The notes beneath the pieces were generated by a model that saw nothing but the letters and a program-made list of their open reading frames with translations, was not told the origin of the DNA and did no database searches. Both the position numbers and the translations under genes were made by a program. From positions 868,001 to 932,000 of the forward strand of contig NZ_CP077291.1 in the NCBI RefSeq assembly GCF_019048065.1: a stretch of 64,000 nucleotides of DNA, given 5' to 3'. This stretch comes from Citrobacter farmeri (GTDB taxonomy: Bacteria > Pseudomonadota > Gammaproteobacteria > Enterobacterales > Enterobacteriaceae). Shown here one piece after another: positions 1 to 8,438 of the stretch; position 1 is the stretch's first letter; each line of letters starts with the position of its first letter.

Positions 1-1
1 T

Positions 2-1084
2 CCGCAATTACTGGGGCAAGTTCTCACCAATATTATTGGTAACGCGGTGAAATTTACCGAACGCGGTGATGTGCGAATTTCCGCAGTGAAACATGAGCAA
101 ACGCTGGTGATTTCGGTGACCGATTCTGGCCCTGGGATGAGCGAAGAAGAACAACGACGTTTATTCACCGCCTTTAGCCAGGGAAAAGCGGGAGAACATC
201 ATCGCGGTTCGGGACTTGGATTAGCAATCAGTCGGGCGTTAATGAAGCAAATGGGAGGAACAATCGAACTGCAAAGTGAGGTTAATCGGGGGACGACAGT
301 GACGTTGAGCCTGCCAGTCCAGACGTCGTTTGATATCACGCCCACCGTTACGGACGTTGATTCACCTCTGCCAGCATTTCAAGGAACACTCCGGATATTA
401 ATCGCTGATGACCTCTCTTTCAGCCGGTTACTCCTGAAACGTCAGCTTGCAACATTGGGCATCATGGCGGATGAAGCCGACAATGGAGAGGTCGCATTAC
501 ATTATCTTCAGCAAAGAGAGTATGACTTGTTGATTACCGATCTCAATATGCCCGTTATGGATGGTATTGAGCTTACCCGGCAGGTAAGAAAAGGTAATAC
601 GAGGCTTGTCATCTGGGGGCTCACGGCAACGGCGCAGGAGCATGAGCGCGAACGTTGCCTGTCGGCGGGAATGAATGCCTGTCTTTTTAAACCCATTACG
701 TTGTCGCAGCTTTCTCATTTGCTCTCCGGTGTCATTGAGACCCACGACACCGTATTTGATCTCGAAAGACTGGCGATGCTGGCGCAAGGCAATCGGGAAT
801 TGATGCTTCGCGCATTAAAAGATGCGCAGGTAGAAAATCGCTGTGATTTAACAGCGGCTTATAAAGCCAGTGAGTCTGGTGATTATCGTCTGGTTAAACA
901 TCATATTCATCGCATTAACGGTACTGCTCAGCTATTGGGGGTTGAGACCTTAATGAAAGCTGCGCAGTCTTTGGAGGATAAACTCCCGGATGCTATTACT
1001 GTCACAGAACTGCCTGGTGAGCTTGAGCATATCCAGGCACTGTTGGAGGAACTGGATCTGGCAATCGAGAAATTCACACCTTAA
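2..1084 (+). CDS. Hybrid sensor kinase, BvgS/EvgS-like, C-terminal part (5' end outside window)
   Basis: The frame is open from base 2, so this is the end of a larger protein cut by the window edge. In order it shows the end of a HATPase domain (N-box NIIGNAVKF, G1 box DSGPGM, G2 box GSGLGLAIS), a receiver domain (acidic pair in LIADD, phospho-acceptor Asp in LLITDLNMP, Lys in LFKPI) and a C-terminal HPt domain with the His in HRINGTA. This HK-receiver-HPt order is typical of unorthodox BvgS/EvgS/TorS-type phosphorelay sensors. All catalytic motifs seen are intact. The cognate response regulator is not in the window and may lie to the left. A LuxR-type regulator and a fimbrial operon follow, so control of fimbriae is possible but inferred. 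Confidence 0.85.
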   Translation, partial: PQLLGQVLTNIIGNAVKFTERGDVRISAVKHEQTLVISVTDSGPGMSEEEQRRLFTAFSQGKAGEHHRGSGLGLAISRALMKQMGGTIELQSEVNRGTTVTLSLPVQTSFDITPTVTDVDSPLPAFQGTLRILIADDLSFSRLLLKRQLATLGIMADEADNGEVALHYLQQREYDLLITDLNMPVMDGIELTRQVRKGNTRLVIWGLTATAQEHERERCLSAGMNACLFKPITLSQLSHLLSGVIETHDTVFDLERLAMLAQGNRELMLRALKDAQVENRCDLTAAYKASESGDYRLVKHHIHRINGTAQLLGVETLMKAAQSLEDKLPDAITVTELPGELEHIQALLEELDLAIEKFTP

Positions 1085-1543
1085 TTCCCCTTCCTACACG
1101 TGTAGGCGGCGCCTGACAGAATAATAAGGCGCCGCTGATGTTGCTCCTGTGTTAACCAGGTAAAATAAGCCCTGTTCCAACAGAATAAAATTCGTTAATT
1201 AAACCTGGTATATTTCCTAAGAAAAATCCATATTTTCGTTTATTACAAGTTTCAGCTATCAAATATGCCTGAATCATTAAACCAAACCTATCCATGTCGG
1301 TAGCGTTTAATACTATTTTTATTTATCTTTGTGGCTTTTTATTTTGATAAAAATAGTTAATTGTGGATCGTTGTTCTTTTGAAGGTGAAAAGATAGTAGA
1401 AACGATCGTTTTTGTGTTTGCTTCCGAAAACCACGACTTTTGTGATGTCATGCGGAATTATTTTCTGTAAATTTTACACCGAAACATGAGGTGACTTACT
1501 GACGTTAAAAAAGCAAACGGGAAGTGTCGAAAAGGGAAGTTTT
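1085..1543. other. Intergenic region upstream of the LuxR-type regulator
   Basis: These 459 bases hold the palindrome and hairpin near the left end, then AT-rich sequence with no supported gene. The promoter of the following regulator must lie here, but I cannot assign a clear -10/-35 pair. Confidence 0.4.
1093..1135. repeat. Perfect 14-bp palindrome followed by GC-rich hairpin
   Basis: Bases 1093-1106 read CCTACACGTGTAGG, a perfect palindrome. It abuts an 8-bp GC-rich inverted repeat (arms 1106-1113 and 1128-1135, 14-base loop). This lies just after the kinase stop. There is no T-run, so it is either a weak terminator or a protein-binding site. Confidence 0.5.
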
Positions 1544-2068
1544 ATGAAGTTGTCAGACTCCGTTTTTTCTGATGATTATTTTTTTATTGTCGGCATAAGT
1601 GCGTTGTTAACGCCGGAGTTGATTGATGAAAATTACTATATAGTTGATGTCGATGAGTCCAGTATTCAACGGATCGCAGAGTATATATCTCCAGGCAGGA
1701 AAATCATTGCATTTATCACCAATGATCTCGACTACTATGCCTTGAACCACTTGAGTAATATTGCTTTTATTGATAAGAAACGACGGATAAATGAAATTCT
1801 CTCATGTCTGTTTGTCAATGACGCGCGATATGCTTACCGAGTGAAATACACGCTTTCATTCCGGGAAAATGAAGTTCTTGCTTGTATGCAGAAAGGAATG
1901 GATGCGAATGAGATTGGTAAATTATTAGGCATGTCGATGAAGACATTTTATGCGCATCGCCGCAGTTTAATATTTAAACTTCAACTCGGTAATCGAGTGT
2001 CTCTGTATAGAAATATCGCACGAGTAAGAATGTGCAAAGATTTTACTTATGAATCTGACCTTCCATAA
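1544..2068 (+). CDS. LuxR-type HTH transcriptional regulator (fimbrial-operon neighbour)
   Basis: This 174-residue protein has a C-terminal LuxR/GerE helix-turn-helix at about residues 103-160 (from LSFRENEVLACMQKG onward). The first 100 residues look like a shortened receiver-like or sensory domain without an obvious phosphorylation site. AGGGA lies 6 bases before the ATG. It is the first gene upstream of, and co-oriented with, the chaperone-usher operon at 2183-6962, separated by 114 bases. A role as activator or repressor of that operon is likely but inferred from position. Stand-alone LuxR-type proteins of this size often sit at the edge of fimbrial clusters. Confidence 0.75.
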   Translation: MKLSDSVFSDDYFFIVGISALLTPELIDENYYIVDVDESSIQRIAEYISPGRKIIAFITNDLDYYALNHLSNIAFIDKKRRINEILSCLFVNDARYAYRVKYTLSFRENEVLACMQKGMDANEIGKLLGMSMKTFYAHRRSLIFKLQLGNRVSLYRNIARVRMCKDFTYESDLP

Positions 2069-2182
2069 ATTATTGCTTTAATGTCGGGAGTGAGAATAAG
2101 CAGAGGAGGTGAGTACGGAATAATTGTTTTTAACATCAACGCGTTTAATTAAATATAACCTTAACTATCTGGATTTAACGAT

Positions 2183-2701
2183 ATGAAAAAAATTGCACTG
2201 ATTTCTGCGATGCTATCGCTTTCTGCTCTGCAAGCAGCTAATGCAGCCGATGGCGTCATTAATTTTACCGGAACAATTACGGGAACGGCGTGTGTGGTTG
2301 ATCCTTCTGCGATTGCGCAACCCGTTGATCTGGGAACTGTTTCAACGGCGGCATTTTCTGGCGGGAATGGCGCAACAGCGGCAGCCAAGCGTTTTAATAT
2401 TGTGTTGAAATCCTGTCCGGCGAGTGTAACCAGCGCCAGTATTCGGTTTGACGGTGCCACTAACACGGCGAATCCTTCGATTCTCGCTCTGACCTCGGGG
2501 CAAACGGCGACGAATGTCGGTGTTGCTCTTTATGAACAGGACAGCGCCACACTGATCCCGGTTGGCTCTTCTTCGGCTAGCGTGACGTTGTTGGAAGACG
2601 TCAACAATACGTTGACCTATTTCGCGAAATATATGGCCACAGGTACTGTCGGAGCGGGGACGGCAAATGCGTCAACCTCCTTCACGGTGACTTATCAGTA
2701 A
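2183..2701 (+). CDS. Fimbrial major subunit (type 1-like pilin), operon 1
   Basis: A 172-residue pilin with a Sec signal peptide (MKKIALISAMLSLSALQAANA). The mature part has the two cysteines of the pilin disulfide (TACVVDPS and LKSCPAS) and the C-terminal donor-strand pattern ending FTVTYQ. It would be exported, capped by the chaperone of the next gene and polymerised through the usher at 3435. A strong hairpin lies directly after the stop, as is common after abundant pilin genes. Length and motifs fit the FimA/SfmA family; the exact fimbrial type is not identified. Confidence 0.88.
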   Translation: MKKIALISAMLSLSALQAANAADGVINFTGTITGTACVVDPSAIAQPVDLGTVSTAAFSGGNGATAAAKRFNIVLKSCPASVTSASIRFDGATNTANPSILALTSGQTATNVGVALYEQDSATLIPVGSSSASVTLLEDVNNTLTYFAKYMATGTVGAGTANASTSFTVTYQ

Positions 2702-2704
2702 AAG

Positions 2705-2724
2705 CAGGGCCACTCGTGGCCCTG
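2705..2724 (+). terminator. Hairpin between pilin and chaperone genes
   Basis: Perfect 9-bp arms (2705-2713 and 2716-2724) lie immediately after the pilin stop, with no T-run. This is probably a partial terminator or mRNA-stabilising hairpin that raises pilin output relative to downstream genes. Confidence 0.6.
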
Positions 2725-2745
2725 AGTAATCAATCAGGAACGCAC

Positions 2746-3423
2746 ATGTTTCAGCAATTATATAAAACGGTTGCTGTGGGGATGATCTTTATCTCAACAG
2801 CGGCAATCAGTGGTATTGAAATAGGCGGTACGCGTCTTGTTTATAATGGTAACGCCAATCAGGCTGCAATCAGTGTTAAAAACCCGGACAACAAACCATA
2901 TTTAATTCAGTCATGGGTGAGTAAAAGTGAAAATAGTGATGATAGTGGCAGCGAATTTACCACGACGCCACCCTTGTTTAAATTAAATCCAAATGCTCAG
3001 AATTCTGTTCGTGTCATATTGGCAGAAAACAACTTACCCTCGGACAGGGAAAGCGTTTACTGGTTGAATATAAAAGCGATCCCTTCATCCTCTCCGGATG
3101 CGAAAAATGAATTGTTGATCGCGGTGAAAAGTAAAATGAAGCTCTTTTACCGCCCTGCTGGATTAAAAGGCGATCCGTCATTGGCATACCAGCAATTAAT
3201 TTTTTCACGCGAGGGCGGGAAGTTAACGGTAAATAATCCAACGCCTTATAGCGTGTCGCTTAATGAAATAAAGGTGAACGGCAAGACGATAACTAAGCCT
3301 CCAATGGTATTACCATTTCAAACAGTAACGCTGCCTCTGTCAGGGATAACGGGGGGAGACGTATCGTGGCGTGCGATTAATGATTTTGGAGGCGTCACGA
3401 CTGAACAAAAAGTTAAAATGTAG
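2746..3423 (+). CDS. Periplasmic fimbrial chaperone (PapD/FimC family), operon 1
   Basis: A 225-residue PapD-like chaperone. The start at 2746 is chosen over an upstream in-frame ATG because AGGAA lies 5 bases before it and the signal peptide then begins properly. Family hallmarks are TRLVYNG near the mature N-terminus, LPSDRESVYWLNIKAIP (G1-region motif) and NNPTPYSVSL in the second domain. It should deliver pilin subunits to the usher by donor-strand complementation in the periplasm. It sits between the pilin and usher genes. Confidence 0.9.
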   Translation: MFQQLYKTVAVGMIFISTAAISGIEIGGTRLVYNGNANQAAISVKNPDNKPYLIQSWVSKSENSDDSGSEFTTTPPLFKLNPNAQNSVRVILAENNLPSDRESVYWLNIKAIPSSSPDAKNELLIAVKSKMKLFYRPAGLKGDPSLAYQQLIFSREGGKLTVNNPTPYSVSLNEIKVNGKTITKPPMVLPFQTVTLPLSGITGGDVSWRAINDFGGVTTEQKVKM

Positions 3424-3434
3424 GTTAAATACTT

Positions 3435-5936
3435 ATGCTCCAGCTCAATGCGGTTTCAGGTTTTGCAACGTTAACGAAATTATCAGTTCTTATCTATCTG
3501 TTTACACATACGTCAACCGTGTTGGCTGAGGATTATTTTTCCCCAGATTTTATTGAAACGCGAGGGAATATTCCACGTGATATTGATATCTCCCGTTTCA
3601 GTAGAACTGACGGACAGGTTCCCGGTGTTTATCACGTTGATGTTTATCTGAACGGAAATTATATCGAATCTCGTGACATTAGCTTTCTGGGTAAAGAGAG
3701 TGAATTGGCTCCATTGTTAACCTACGCCGATTTCGTGAAATGGGGGGTGAAGCGTAACGCACAGCCTGACTGGATGAGTAAGGACGATTCCGCCGCCATC
3801 GATAATATTGGTGCGTTACTTCCCGGGAGCCAACTCAATTTTCAGTTTGATGGGATGCGTCTGGATATTTCGGTGCCGCAAGAATATATGCAGCGCGATC
3901 CACGCGGCTCTGTTTCACCGGAACAGTGGGATGACGGACTGAATATGTTGTTCATGAATTATAACTTCTCTGCGGCCAACAGTCGTGGCAAAGGGGATTC
4001 GCGTAATGACAGCTATCTGAATCTGCGTAGTGGGATTAACGTCGGTCCCTGGCGATTGCGCAATTACTCGACTTATAACAATAACGAAGGGGACGGGCAC
4101 TGGAACACCCTCAGTACTTCACTGGAGCGTGATATTAAAGTACTGAAAAGTCAGTTCAGTGTTGGTGACGGATATACCCAGGCCGGCGTGTTTGACAGTG
4201 TCCATTTCCGCGGCGCGCAACTGTATTCGGATGACACCATGCTGCCGGAAAGCGTACGGGGATTTGCGCCAGTGGTTCGTGGTATAGCGCAAAGTAATGC
4301 ACAAGTCACCATTCGTCAGGGCGGGAATATTATCTGGCAGTCTTATGTTCCGCCAGGCCCGTTTGTGATTGACGATCTCTATCCTACTGCCGCCAGCGGC
4401 GATCTTACCGTGGTTGTGCGTGAAGCAGACGGTTCGGTGCATCAGTTCATTCAGCCATTTTCGGCGGTGCCGATCATGCAGCGTGAAGGCCAGTTTAAAT
4501 ATGCGCTGGCTGCGGGGAAATATCGTGCATCAAGCAGCACAGATAAGGAACCCGAATTTCTCCAGGCCACAATGAGTTATGGGTTGCCGTGGGACACTAC
4601 GGTTTACGGCGGAACGCTGGCATCAGGAGATTACCAGGCCGGAGCAATAGGTATCGGCAAAGGATTGGGTGATTTCGGTTCGTTCTCTTTTGACACCACT
4701 TTTGCTCATACGCAGATGCCAGGCAAAACGGAAGACGGCATCTCGCTTCGTGCGCAGTACGCCAAAGATTTTTCATCCACGGGCACCTCGCTGAGTCTGA
4801 TGGGATATCGGTATTCCTCTTCCGGTTTTCATGATTTTCAGGAAGCGAATGGCGATGTGAATAAATACCGGATCGCGAGCGATAGCGTTCTGGAAGGCAA
4901 TGACTGGCGTTATCAGCGTAACAAACGCAGTAAGGCACAGGTGACGTTGAACCAGCAGCTCGGTGATTTCGGGAATATCAATTTTTCTGCCTGGCACCAG
5001 GATTACTGGGGGGGGGATAGCGAACGTAACATCAGCCTCGGTTACAACACCAGTATTAACAATATTAATTATGGCCTGAACTACAGCTATTCCCGCGGTC
5101 CCTGGCACAACGACAATGATCATATCGTCTCTTTTACGATGCAGATTCCGTTCTCACGTTTCTTGCCAAATAGCTGGATGACGATTTCGGCAAACGCGAA
5201 TAAAAAAGGCGATGCCACTTCACAGATAGGGCTGTCAGGTTCCGCGCTGGAAGACAGAAATCTGAGCTGGAACGTACAGCAGGGATACAACAGTAAGGGG
5301 TCAGATGTGACGGGCAGCGCGTCGGCGAATTATAAGGGCCGTCAGGGTGAATATCAGCTTGGTTATAACTACTCTCGCGATAACCGTCAGGTGTCAGTTG
5401 GCGCGATGGGCGGACTGGTCGTTCATCCGTATGGCGTCTCCGCGACTCAACCGCTTGGCGAGACGATGGCGTTGGTGAAGGCCGAGAATGCGGCGGATGT
5501 GAAAGTGGCGAATAACAGTGGCATTTACACAGACAGTAAAGGTTTTGCCGTCGTGCCGTACGTTGCGCCATATCGGCAGAACAGTCTGACGTTAAATACC
5601 GACACGTTGAATAACAATACTGATGTGTTGAGCGACACGCAGACCGTCGTACCAACAAAAGGAGCGCTGGCGCTGGCCGATTTCCCGACCGTTACCGGCT
5701 ACCGAATCATGCTGCAATTGACGGGCAAAACGATTCCGTTTGGCGCGACAGCAAAAATTAACAACCGTGACAATACGCCAGAAGGGATTGTTGACGATCG
5801 TCAGCGAGTCTGGTTTAGCGGTGCACCGGAAAAAGGCTCCGTGGTGGTGAACTGGGCTGGAGAAAGTTGTCTGGCAAATTATCAGATTGCGCAGGCTTCT
5901 GACAAAACGCATAACGTCACCGCGGAGTGCAGGTAA
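3435..5936 (+). CDS. Outer membrane fimbrial usher (FimD family), operon 1
   Basis: An 833-residue usher with an N-terminal signal peptide, an N-domain beginning DYFSPDFIE, the conserved RGSVSPEQWDDG and RGFAPVVRGIAQSNA blocks, the plug and barrel region, and C-terminal domains ending in a Cys-containing ECR tail. The length is normal for the family. It forms the outer membrane pore through which the fimbria is assembled. A run of nine G lies in frame at 5008-5016 (codons for Trp525-Gly-Gly-Asp); a one-base slip there would truncate the protein. The adhesin gene follows at once. Confidence 0.93.
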   Translation: MLQLNAVSGFATLTKLSVLIYLFTHTSTVLAEDYFSPDFIETRGNIPRDIDISRFSRTDGQVPGVYHVDVYLNGNYIESRDISFLGKESELAPLLTYADFVKWGVKRNAQPDWMSKDDSAAIDNIGALLPGSQLNFQFDGMRLDISVPQEYMQRDPRGSVSPEQWDDGLNMLFMNYNFSAANSRGKGDSRNDSYLNLRSGINVGPWRLRNYSTYNNNEGDGHWNTLSTSLERDIKVLKSQFSVGDGYTQAGVFDSVHFRGAQLYSDDTMLPESVRGFAPVVRGIAQSNAQVTIRQGGNIIWQSYVPPGPFVIDDLYPTAASGDLTVVVREADGSVHQFIQPFSAVPIMQREGQFKYALAAGKYRASSSTDKEPEFLQATMSYGLPWDTTVYGGTLASGDYQAGAIGIGKGLGDFGSFSFDTTFAHTQMPGKTEDGISLRAQYAKDFSSTGTSLSLMGYRYSSSGFHDFQEANGDVNKYRIASDSVLEGNDWRYQRNKRSKAQVTLNQQLGDFGNINFSAWHQDYWGGDSERNISLGYNTSINNINYGLNYSYSRGPWHNDNDHIVSFTMQIPFSRFLPNSWMTISANANKKGDATSQIGLSGSALEDRNLSWNVQQGYNSKGSDVTGSASANYKGRQGEYQLGYNYSRDNRQVSVGAMGGLVVHPYGVSATQPLGETMALVKAENAADVKVANNSGIYTDSKGFAVVPYVAPYRQNSLTLNTDTLNNNTDVLSDTQTVVPTKGALALADFPTVTGYRIMLQLTGKTIPFGATAKINNRDNTPEGIVDDRQRVWFSGAPEKGSVVVNWAGESCLANYQIAQASDKTHNVTAECR

Positions 5937-5948
5937 GTGGAGAATAAG

Positions 5949-6962
5949 ATGAATCGAATTATTGTGAGTTTACTTTTGGTGGCTCTGGGACTGTTTTCAC
6001 GTACCGTGCTGGCGTGGGATTGTTCGACAGTCACGCCTTCAACAACATTATCGCCACAGAATATCACTATCTCCAGGGATCTGCCGATGGGGGCCGTTAT
6101 TGGTACACAGATAATGACCCCGACAGTGAATGCGTTCAGTTGTTATGACTCACAGGAAGGGGTCATTTCCAATCAAACGTTTGGCGTAAAGGCGACAGGC
6201 ACCTTCGATTCGATGGTTAATGGCGTTCGGGTTTATAAAACCAACGTTAACGGTATTGGCTATGCTATTTCCGCTACAACGGCAAAGTGTGCCGGAGGGA
6301 ATGCCACCGTCACCGGGTCGAATACTATGCGAGGGGATATTAACACCGCTCAGCTGTGTCAAAATACCACGGGAATGATAAGCCCTGGATTAAATGGCTC
6401 AGTCACGGTGACGTTTTATAAAACGGCGACGGAGACGGGGTCTGGCACGATATCGGCAAGAACGGTGGGGGCGTTGGTATTGCTGAATAACTCGCTGCTC
6501 TGGCAATCCCCAGAGGCCGCAGTCAGTATCAATGCGTTTACGGTGACCACGCCGGCCTGCAAACTCACCGCGGCATCCATCCCTGTCGATATGAAAGAGG
6601 TCGATAAAAACGCCTTTAATGGCAAAGGCACAACGCCGGGGGAGACATATACCCAGTCCTTCAGTCTGCCGATGACCTGCAATGCCGGAACGGCGGTCAG
6701 CGTCAGGATGGAAGGCGATATTTATGACGCAACGAAAGGCGTTATCAATACGACCAGTGGTAGTAACGCCGCCACAGGGGTCGGGATCCAACTGCTTTAC
6801 GACAATCAACCGATGAGGTTGGGCTCAGAGGTTGCGGTTGGCACATCGGGTACGGGGGGCGGATTCACGGTGCCGCTTAAGGCTCGTTACTACCAGACGG
6901 GCGAACGCATCACCACAGGGGCGGCGAATGGCGTACTGTCTTTTACAATGACATACCAATAA
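5949..6962 (+). CDS. Two-domain fimbrial tip adhesin (FimH/MrkD-like), operon 1
   Basis: A 337-residue protein with a signal peptide (cleavage likely after VLA before WDCSTV). An N-terminal lectin-like domain of about 170 residues is followed by a pilin domain (TPACKLTAASIPVDM onward) ending in the donor-strand pattern VLSFTMTYQ. The start at 5949 has GGAG 6 bases upstream; a GTG twelve bases earlier is less likely. As the last gene of the operon it probably encodes the tip adhesin. The ligand cannot be read from sequence, and it is not a FimH orthologue. Confidence 0.8.
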   Translation: MNRIIVSLLLVALGLFSRTVLAWDCSTVTPSTTLSPQNITISRDLPMGAVIGTQIMTPTVNAFSCYDSQEGVISNQTFGVKATGTFDSMVNGVRVYKTNVNGIGYAISATTAKCAGGNATVTGSNTMRGDINTAQLCQNTTGMISPGLNGSVTVTFYKTATETGSGTISARTVGALVLLNNSLLWQSPEAAVSINAFTVTTPACKLTAASIPVDMKEVDKNAFNGKGTTPGETYTQSFSLPMTCNAGTAVSVRMEGDIYDATKGVINTTSGSNAATGVGIQLLYDNQPMRLGSEVAVGTSGTGGGFTVPLKARYYQTGERITTGAANGVLSFTMTYQ

Positions 6963-6992
6963 CTGCGAATGACGACCACACGGGTGAACATC

Positions 6993-7018
6993 AGAACAGG
7001 TTAACGTTAACCTGTTCT
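6993..7018 (+). terminator. Palindromic terminator after fimbrial operon 1
   Basis: A 26-base perfect palindrome (arms 6993-7005 and 7006-7018) is followed by GTTTT. It lies 30 bases after the adhesin stop and just before the convergent carrier gene. It best serves as the end of the + strand operon. Confidence 0.7.
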
Positions 7019-7028
7019 GTTTTCGCCA

Positions 7029-8327
7029 TTACAAAATCAGCTGTGCCAGTAAGAAGCCAAACGGTACCGAGAAGATAATCGACAAACATCCCGGCAGGAA
7101 GAAAGGATGGTTAATGATCCTGGAGCCATTCCAGCGTGGACTGAGAAACGATCCCGTATCATCAGTGGCTATCGCAAACGCCGTTGTCGGATAAATATTC
7201 GTGATATAAAGCGCGCTGACCGCGACAAAACTGGCTAATATGGCATCTGCGCTAATTCCGATCGACGCGGCGATAGGCATCAGTAACGCACTGGTTGCCC
7301 CCTGGCTGAACAGCATCGCGCTGGTACAGAAAAATACCGCGGCCAGTAATACCGGCCAGGCGCGTAAAATGTCACTGGCTTCCATCTTGATTTCATCAAT
7401 ATGGGCACCGATAAGCGTACTGCTCAACCAGACAATCCCTAAAACGACCACCAGCGATTCCGCGCCTGATTTAAATATCGGTGAGTTCTTCAGATCCTTC
7501 ATGTCCAGTTTACAGGTAAAAATAATGATCGTGGACACAACAAACATCGTAATAATAATTAAGTCGCGGGAGTTGATGGTATGTCCAATCAGTGATTTAA
7601 ACAGCAGCATACACACCACAAAGACAACGCCTGCCAGGAATATGGCAACCGAAGATTTCCCGCCAGCGGGAATAGGGCGGTGGGTCGATTTATTCAGTAC
7701 AATTTTATTTTCCTGCATGATTTTTTGACACACGGGATCGTCGGCCAGTTTTGCACCCTGTCTGCTGGCAATAAAAGCCGCGATCAGCATAGCGAATAAC
7801 GCGGTGGGCAGGATAACCAGCATCGCATCACCGAAACTGACGCCCATCACCTCAACAGTGCCGTACATAATCGCTGTGGCGGCAGAGATAGGGGAAGCGG
7901 TAATCCCTAATTGTGAAGCCACAACCGCGGAACTTAATGGCTGGCTGGGTCTGATCCCATTATCTTTCGCGACTTCCTGAATCACGTTCATCACTGACAT
8001 CGCGGTATAACCGGTACCGGAAAGTACCGTCAAAATAAAGGTTACAGTGGGGGCGAGAATATTAAGGTAGCCAGGATGATGACGTAATAATTTTTCTGTC
8101 AGGGTGACGAGATAATCCATCCCACCGGCCTGCTGCATGGCCGACAGCGCCACAATAGTTGACAGAATAATAAGCATCACGTCGACAGGAGGAGAACCCG
8201 CCGGAACGCCAAAGATAAATACCGAAATCGCTAATCCGATCCCGCCGGCAAACCCGACGCCAATTCCGCCCCAGCGGGCGGCAAGCATGATGGTTCCCAG
8301 CAATAAAACGACATGTAATATCACCAT
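7029..8327 (-). CDS. Anaerobic C4-dicarboxylate transporter, Dcu family (DcuA/DcuB-like)
   Basis: A 432-residue polytopic inner membrane protein aligned in mind with DcuA/DcuB. Conserved blocks include GGIGVGFAGGIGL near the start, AMQQAGGMDYLV, LAPTVTFILTVLSGTGYTAM and ITASPISAA. Dcu carriers exchange aspartate, fumarate or malate for succinate in anaerobic growth. The adjacent upstream gene encodes an aspartase on the same strand, so the likely job is aspartate uptake with fumarate or succinate export. It differs enough from both E. coli DcuA and DcuB that I do not assign either symbol. Confidence 0.88.
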   Translation of the reverse strand: MVILHVVLLLGTIMLAARWGGIGVGFAGGIGLAISVFIFGVPAGSPPVDVMLIILSTIVALSAMQQAGGMDYLVTLTEKLLRHHPGYLNILAPTVTFILTVLSGTGYTAMSVMNVIQEVAKDNGIRPSQPLSSAVVASQLGITASPISAATAIMYGTVEVMGVSFGDAMLVILPTALFAMLIAAFIASRQGAKLADDPVCQKIMQENKIVLNKSTHRPIPAGGKSSVAIFLAGVVFVVCMLLFKSLIGHTINSRDLIIITMFVVSTIIIFTCKLDMKDLKNSPIFKSGAESLVVVLGIVWLSSTLIGAHIDEIKMEASDILRAWPVLLAAVFFCTSAMLFSQGATSALLMPIAASIGISADAILASFVAVSALYITNIYPTTAFAIATDDTGSFLSPRWNGSRIINHPFFLPGCLSIIFSVPFGFLLAQLIL

Positions 8328-8378
8328 ATAATTAACCTGCTCTTTGTTATATTTTATTTATCGGCAACGCGGGGGTGA

Positions 8379-8405
8379 GGTAATGAATAGTGAATATTCA
8401 TTACC
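8379..8405. repeat. 11-bp inverted repeat between aspartase and Dcu genes
   Basis: Perfect 11-bp arms (8379-8389 and 8395-8405) with a 5-base loop lie in the 111-base gap between the aspartase stop and the dcu start. No T-run follows on the minus strand. It may be an mRNA-stability or attenuation hairpin that sets the enzyme-to-carrier ratio. Confidence 0.5.
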
Positions 8406-8438
8406 TGCAGTTAACGCTTATTTTTCGATAACAGATGA

